This document shows, one piece after another, positions 58,382 through 64,000 of a DNA stretch of 64,000 nt; positions within the stretch are counted from its first letter, which is position 1; every line of letters begins with the position of its first letter. The DNA is taken from NCBI RefSeq assembly GCF_033958435.1, contig NC_134142.1, positions 99,767,001 to 99,831,000 on the forward strand, read 5' to 3'. This stretch comes from Carettochelys insculpta (taxonomy: Eukaryota > Chordata > Testudines > Carettochelyidae). The position numbers and the translations under genes were made by a program. The notes below the pieces were generated by a model. The model made no database searches. It was given only the letters and a program-made list of their open reading frames with translations, and was not told where the DNA came from.

Positions 58382-59498
58382 ATATGTTTTATTAATTATG
58401 TATTTCAACACAAGTTGTGAAGTACAGTAGTATTTTAAACTGTTCAAGACTGAAATGCTCTTTTTACATGAGCTTAGGGCACTAATAACTTTGCCCCTCT
58501 GGAAAGTTTGAGCTTACTGTGGATTGTAAGGGAATTTATTCAATTTCAAAATAGCTGTATACAAATGCCAGATTTTTCTTGATTAAATGTACCTATCTAC
58601 TGGCATTTATAAAGCGCTTATCATAAAACTGAAGAGCTGACATTATCTAAGCGCTGATCTAAAAATATTACTCCACTACATAAAGCACACATTTATTTCA
58701 AAAAGTACTTTGTCATCCAATTGACTTCTTATTAGAAACAGTTCTTAACCAAAATCACAGGTTCAAATAAACCTAGATTTCAAGGATGTTCAGATCCATG
58801 TTCAAATCTAACTCTTGAAGCTGGCAATTATCTCAATAATGAGTTAAAACAAAATCCTGGTGGCTTTCATACTTCAAAAAACTCGGGGGGAGGGGAGGAG
58901 TTAGGCTAAATTTCTCGAATGGGGCTTGAGTGCCTGTCTAATCACTACTCAAAATTCCCCCCATGCTCTTTAATGCTAATACCACAAATTTATTGTCTGT
59001 GCATGAACCCAGCACCAGTATAGCTGCTCAATCAGCTGAGCTTCATTTTCTCTGGCTGTTGCACTGGTTACAGCTGTCATTAAGGTGGTACAAAACAGAG
59101 CATTTTTTTTTCCTCAAAGAATGCAGTTCTTTCTTTGGGTGGAGAGGAAAGCATACGGGGCTCCAGTAATTTGGTTTATATTCCCAGGAGTTCTGGAACC
59201 TTCTCGTGAATAGGCAGAGGCAAGTCAGTGGTAGATGATACCCTATAATACCAGATGTGAAATTTGTAAAGCACTTGGGGATCTGTAGAGATGAAAGTCA
59301 TTTGTGACTGTAAGTTACTATGCCTTTGGTTTTGTAGGAATTCATTGCTTTTCGAGAAAATGTTGACCTATTTCTTCATGTCAAAGATTCCCACACTACA
59401 TTATAAACTGTTTCTTCTCTTTAAAAGGAAATATTATTGGTATTTAAGTTAATGTTACTGCAGTGCCACTGGCTACATTTTTTTTCATTTTCTTTCAG

Positions 59499-59567
59499 AA
59501 GCCTGTTTCAGAACAAAAAAGAGTGGTCTTGTCTTCAGCTGTGCTTGTGAAGGGCCATCTCCCAAGG
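59499..59567 (+). other. Possible 69-bp exon, weak
   Basis: A long pyrimidine tract (ATTTTTTTTCATTTTCTTTC) ends in CAG at 59496-59498, followed by 23 open codons that end AGG and then GTAACA, a usable donor. The frame reads KPVSEQKRVVLSSAVLVKGH and LPR. Size is a multiple of three. I do not recognise the peptide, and good-looking acceptor tracts arise by chance in AT-rich DNA. Confidence 0.2.
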
Positions 59568-60667
59568 GTAACAGTAAAAAAAGCTGAAGACAAAAGGAGG
59601 ATTGCATTTCTGTCTTTGTCACCTTGTTGGGATGAATGTCTGAAGCAAGAGAAATATGGCCTTCAGTTTTCCTTGATGGTTTAAGTAAGGCTGACAACAA
59701 CTTTATCAAACATTTCTTAGCCTGCTAGTAGTAGTAACCCTGCCTCCAGCTGATATTGCCACCAGGAGGTGCTCTTTTTCAAACTGTTGTACATTGCTGT
59801 TTCTGCCAGAAATACAAACAGATATTTCTTTTTGAGGATATATGCAGTACTTAGAACAGGCATCATCTACACTGACCATACACGGTATAGTGATTGTCTC
59901 AGACATTTGGGAAACCACAGCCAATCTGTTTATTACATTTCAATGTGGTATAAATCAACATATTCCTGGCCTTATCTTACACACCTTTATAGTCTCTAAA
60001 ATAGTTCTGTGAAAAAGCAAAAGACAGACCCTGTCAGAAGCAGATGCTTGGCTGAAAGTTCACTGTCTGATACACGAACCCAGCGCTGGTATTGCTAACA
60101 CTGAAGTTTAAACTTGTTCCGTAAGTCCAGCACAAGAATACTCCAGCTTAACCCAATAAAATGGTGTGATAGATGTAATGAATAGGGGTGTTTAGTTTGA
60201 AACATCAAGAGACGGGTACAGAGGGCGAGGTAATGAATGTCATGCAATGGGTGAAGTGATAGGTAAGTTGTTTTACCCCAAAGTGTTTGTCTCAGTCTAT
60301 AAATGTTTGTGAGGCCTTGCCGTAACCTTTTGTCTGGCCAAGGGAAGAATGGAAAGTCTTGCTATTCAGTGCATTTAGTCCATTGTGATGCACATACAAG
60401 TCCTAGGATCCCTGTCCAATTTATGGAGTGCTGCTATTATGCTTCATTGACAATAAACCTAGCCACATGCCTTCGCTGATGGCCAGAGTCTGTGGTCCTC
60501 TTGGGCAGCTTGATCAATCTGCACCCCCTGTCTGTGCAGAGCAGGTGCAACAAGCAGAGAGAACACACATTCAGCCAACAACTGGCCACATGATGTATTT
60601 TTAAAGCACACTTTATTCTTCAAGTAGAATTTCAGCTCTATCAAACTTCCTGCCTCAGATGATGGTA

Positions 60668-60692
60668 TGTGTGTGTGCGTGTGAGTGTGTCT
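60668..60692 (+). repeat. GT-rich microsatellite
   Basis: Imperfect GT units with C and A interruptions. Confidence 0.85.
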
Positions 60693-61939
60693 CTTGGACC
60701 CCCTCTCCTAGAAGATTTCTAATTCGCTCCGTGTAACTTTTTCAGTTTAATAAAACAACTCAAGGTACTTCACATTTTTGAGACAGCATATGCATAATTT
60801 ACCACTCTCTGTAAGGTGGTATTTATACTACGGTAGCAGGTAAAGGCCCAAACAGAACTGGGACCTCATCATGCTTTACAAGCACATAGCAAGAGAAAGT
60901 CCATGCCCCAAAGCATTTACAGTCAAATTGACAGGTGGGTATTGATTCATCTAAATAACTGGAAAGTCCATGGATGAAAAACACTACAGAAGTTCAGGGA
61001 ATTAATCCTTTATATTTCTTATTATTTTATTAATAATCTTATCCTCAGAGATGTAGGTGATGAATAAGTTTTTGTGCTGGAAGAATTGAGTGTCCCTAAT
61101 CATGCCTGGTGTGAGCTGATTTATGAACAACTTTCATAGACTGCATTGTGTTCTAATGATTGCACGCTTCAGAGTTCTTCTGGAGATAGTTAAAATGGAA
61201 ATGATCTGTTATGTCTGTCTCACCGCAGAATTTTCCCCAGGAGTACATTTTCTAGTGTTTGTTGGTCTGCTTTTAAGTGTCTCAAGCTAGGGGAACACTT
61301 CCCTACTTCCTTGGGGAACCTGTTCTGAAATCGAATGGCTCCCTGCCAAAAAGGTGTTTCTAGTATTAATCATACAGCTTCTTTTTCTTAGAATCACCAC
61401 TTTGCACTACTTGGGGTTAATGAGAGACTGAGAAGCTAGTTAAATCACCTGAGAGATGATGGGCTAGGCTTAACTGATGAAACTCAGTTGGAGAAGGGCT
61501 GGGCCAGTACTAAAATGCCAAGAAACTGAGCACAAAAAGGGAATGAGGGGAAAGAGGTCTAAAAAATCTTCTTTGGGAGGAGCACACTATCAGGAACAAG
61601 TAGAAGTATGGGAGGATGAGAGTAAGCCCTGGGATTCCTCCAGAGAGTATGGTGTCTGGCTAAAAGATTAAAGAGTGAAATGCTCACTGGGAGAATAGTA
61701 AGATCTACTGGTAAACCCAAACCATGCAAGAAAAGATAAGGAGAGTAGGCAGGCAGGAATCAGGGAAACAGCAACAGGGTTGGAGGACTGGGAACCTGAT
61801 TGTAAGGTTCCTAGGCTGGAACATGGTGTAGCAGGAAAGCCTCTGTTCCCCTGCCCAGATATCTGTGTAGTTACCTAGAGTTATAAGGTGAGGGTCCAAA
61901 CACCATCTGGAGATTGTATTTGCTCAGTTATCTGTTGTA

Positions 61940-62650
61940 GGCTACTTCTACACGTGAAGCCTACATCGAAATAGCTTATTTCGATGTAGCAACATCGAAA
62001 TAGCTTATTTCGATGAGTAACGTCTACACGTCCTCCAGGGCTGGCAACATCGATGTTCAACTTCGATGTTGCGCGGCACCACATCGAAATAGGCGCTGCG
62101 AAGGAACGTCTACACGCCAAAGTAGCACACATCGAAATAAGGGTGCCAGGAACAGCTGCAGACAGGGTCACAGGGCGGACTCAACAGCAAGCCGCTCCCT
62201 TAAAGGGCCCCTCCCAGACACAGTTGCACTAAACAACACAAGATACACAGAGCCGACAACTGGTTGCAGACCCTGTTCCTGCAGCATGGATCCCCAGCTG
62301 CCGCAGCAGCAGCCAGAAGCCCTGGGCTAAGGGCTGCTGCCCACGGTGACCATGGAGCCCCGCAGGGGCTGGAGAGAGAGAGTCTCTCAACCCCTCAGCT
62401 GATGGCCGCCATGGCGGACCCCGTTATTTCGAAGTTGCGGGACGCACAACGACTACACGGTCCCTACTTCGACGTTGAACGTTGAAGTAGGGCGCTATTC
62501 CTATCCCCTCATGGGGTTAGCGACTTCGACGTCTTGCCGCCTAAAGTCGAAGTTAACTTCGAAATAGCGCCCGGCGCGTGTAGCCGTGACGAGCGCTATT
62601 TCGAAGTTAGTGCCGCTACTTCAAAGTAGCGTGCACGTGTAGACACGGCT
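61940..62650 (+). mobile_element. Family A Harbinger-type MITE, copy A6
   Basis: A 711-bp copy with ends GGCTACTTCTACACGTGAAG and the inverted GCACGTGTAGACACGGCT, flanked by GTA at 61937-61939 and 62651-62653. The left subterminal palindrome (ACATCGAAATAGCTTATTTC) occurs twice, which accounts for the length. Shares the CAACGACTACACGGTCCC variant with A4. Frames 62013-62330 and 62264-62485 are open. Confidence 0.9.
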
Positions 62651-62958
62651 GTAGTCTGTAATCCTGGGAGGGATGGATTAAATATTGATCTTGCTAGAGG
62701 ATCCATATTACCAGGAAAGAGCCTATTGCAGAGTGAGGAACAAGCAGCAAGAGCATACTCAATGAAGTAAGAGTGAAGAGAAGTACTAGAGATAGGAGGC
62801 AACCCCGTTGCACCATGGTTCCTACTAATAACCCCTTATTGTACTCTTTTGGCACTCAGACCTTTCAAATATTTATTCTGTTTTTCCCCCATAGTCTTTA
62901 CTTAGACAATAAATTCCTACTTATTTTCTTATTTTATGTTTATGAATCAGTCCCTTCA

Positions 62959-62984
62959 ACCCCCCCCGCCCTTTTTTTTTTTTT
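62959..62984 (+). repeat. Poly-C/poly-T tract
   Basis: A C-run broken by one G, followed by 13 T residues. Confidence 0.85.
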
Positions 62985-63447
62985 GATTCCTCTCCAGTCT
63001 GTCAGCGGCCTTTTGTGCACAGGTGACATAAAATGAGAAAAGGGCCCACTTTCCCCTTCTGGGGATTTCCTTCTGTGACCAAGTTCCCAGTGAGAATAGC
63101 CACTGCCGATACCTTCACTCCATACCAGCTTAGTCTAGAGAATACACAGGCATCATGTTCCTACTGAGAGACCCTCTGATTTATGTGTCTACATTTGACT
63201 GTTGGATCAATTTTCCTCTTAACTTTAATGGGAATTATCTCCATGAGCTATCTAGACTTATAACCATCCCAGTCTTACAAATACTGTGCATCATCTAAAT
63301 AGTCTCACTGAAGTCAAGTGTATACAGATAAGTACAGCCTTGAGTGTTTGTAGGATGGTAACTCGACCCACATCTGCAGGAGAGATTTCAGCCGTTCAAA
63401 GACCCTGCAGGAAAGAAACCCCAGCTCTTTGGTCTTCTTCTACAATG

Positions 63448-63555
63448 GGCCACATTCATACTCCTGATACACCAGTTTTAATCCAGGGTAATACTAGGAA
63501 TTTAAATAAATACTCCAGATTTACACAAATGTAACTGGGAACAGAATCTGAGCCC
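63448..63555. repeat. Old 100-bp foldback repeat, copy K4
   Basis: Left GGGCCACATTCATACTCCTG, middle ACCAGTTTTAATCCAGGGTA, right GATTTACACAAATGTAACTG and CAGAATCTGAGCCCC. Best preserved of the K copies, with inverted ends. Confidence 0.55.
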
Positions 63556-64000
63556 CTGTTTCCAAGTGAACAAATGGTGTCCAATTTCATCTTCCTGTTT
63601 TTGGTGCCTTTCTCAGAGTTGTTTTAAATATCTACCAAATTGTCTCCATCTAAATGTGAAGTCAGAAGACAAAACATTTTTTTATAATTTAGAGGTAAAT
63701 AATATCGCCTGAGGGCAAACTAAAAAATCAACTGTATTAACTTGCAGTAGTGTAGTGGTAATGAAGAAATCTGCATTGTAATGAAATCACTAAATATCAG
63801 GTTAGACAATATTGTGATTAAAAGTGGTGTACGTTTATAGTGGTTTCAATCCCCAAGAATAGATTTACTCAATATTTTCACCAGTTTAAACAATGGAAGA
63901 CTGTGCCACTGGGTTCAAATGATGGTCTGATAAATGCATAGAATAAAATGGGCATGCTTCGCCCATTGCTGGTCTGACTCCACTGTGTGGTGAATCAGGA

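Larger units (their letters stand above)
57160..61936. other. Unique sequence with old repeat fragments
   Basis: Old repeats: K3 at 58304, a possible MIR-like tail at 59255-59325 (TTTGTAAAGCACTTGGGGATC), and a 60845-60965 stretch reading TGCTTTACAAGCACATAGC and GTCCATGCCCCAAAGCATTT, a recognisable old amniote repeat. One weak exon candidate at 59499 is listed. GT-rich microsatellite at 60668-60692. No other feature supported. Confidence 0.4.
62654..64000. other. Unique sequence
   Basis: No young element or supported exon. Holds a C-run/T-run at 62959-62984 and K4 at 63448. Confidence 0.4.

Noticed and set aside
1..64000. Endogenous retrovirus or LTR pair
   Set aside because: No TG...CA direct long repeats with primer-binding site or gag/pol motifs were seen; the reverse transcriptases present are PLE and CR1.

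Overview
The window looks like vertebrate nuclear DNA, most probably from a turtle, and more tentatively a cryptodire. It is AT-rich, shows no compact gene series, and carries sauropsid repeats: CR1 LINEs, a tRNA-headed SINE with a CR1-like tail, Penelope-like elements (PLEs) with tails I associate with turtle genomes, hAT copies, TA-flanked Tigger/mariner-like MITEs, and a large set of palindromic MITEs ending in GGC-NNN-GTCTAC. The species call rests on family recognition, not on a database search. No host protein-coding gene, rRNA or tRNA gene can be supported. Two short stretches are flagged as weak exon candidates only.

The clearest structure is family A, a 680-711 bp palindrome-rich element in six copies (4053, 9545, 12192, 32561, 47937, 61940). 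Each is flanked by an exact 3-bp duplication (TAT, CTT, TTA, TAG, TAG, GTA), which fits PIF/Harbinger-type transposition. Families B, C, D, E and F have unrelated interiors but similar ends, and 3-bp duplications where these are readable. They look like a related group of nonautonomous elements that all use one terminal signature.

Region by region: 1-4 kb has a GC-rich repeat, a foldback MITE and an old CR1 tail. 4-10.7 kb has A1, a Tigger-like MITE, unique sequence, A2 and the SINE. 11.39-15.47 kb is a four-level nest: an inverted C copy holds a B copy and a second C copy; the second C copy holds a 5'-truncated PLE and a D fragment; the PLE tail holds A3. 15.5-31.5 kb is mostly unique sequence with E, two hAT copies, a MIR-like SINE and old 100-bp repeats. 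31.5-35.4 kb has Tigger-like copies, A4 and a B copy split by a young CR1 whose ORF2 3' part is still open for 232 codons. 38.4-42.7 kb has a D fragment, a CR1 that keeps its 5' region and is split by a C copy, a 120-bp minisatellite and an F element. 42.7-51.7 kb is mostly unique apart from A5. 51.7-57 kb has two inverted CR1 tails, one split by a PLE with an open GIY-YIG frame, a hAT split by D1, and the second GC-rich repeat. 57-64 kb is unique sequence with A6.

The retroelement genes present (PLE reverse transcriptase and GIY-YIG endonuclease, CR1 reverse transcriptase) are mostly truncated or decayed. Both PLE tails contain a hammerhead-ribozyme-like core. The insertion order can be read from the nests: the inverted C copy is oldest, then the second C and B, then PLE and D, with A youngest. 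Long non-repetitive AT-rich blocks, some with dense homeodomain-like motifs, suggest intergenic or intronic sequence with possible conserved noncoding elements; this last point is inference.
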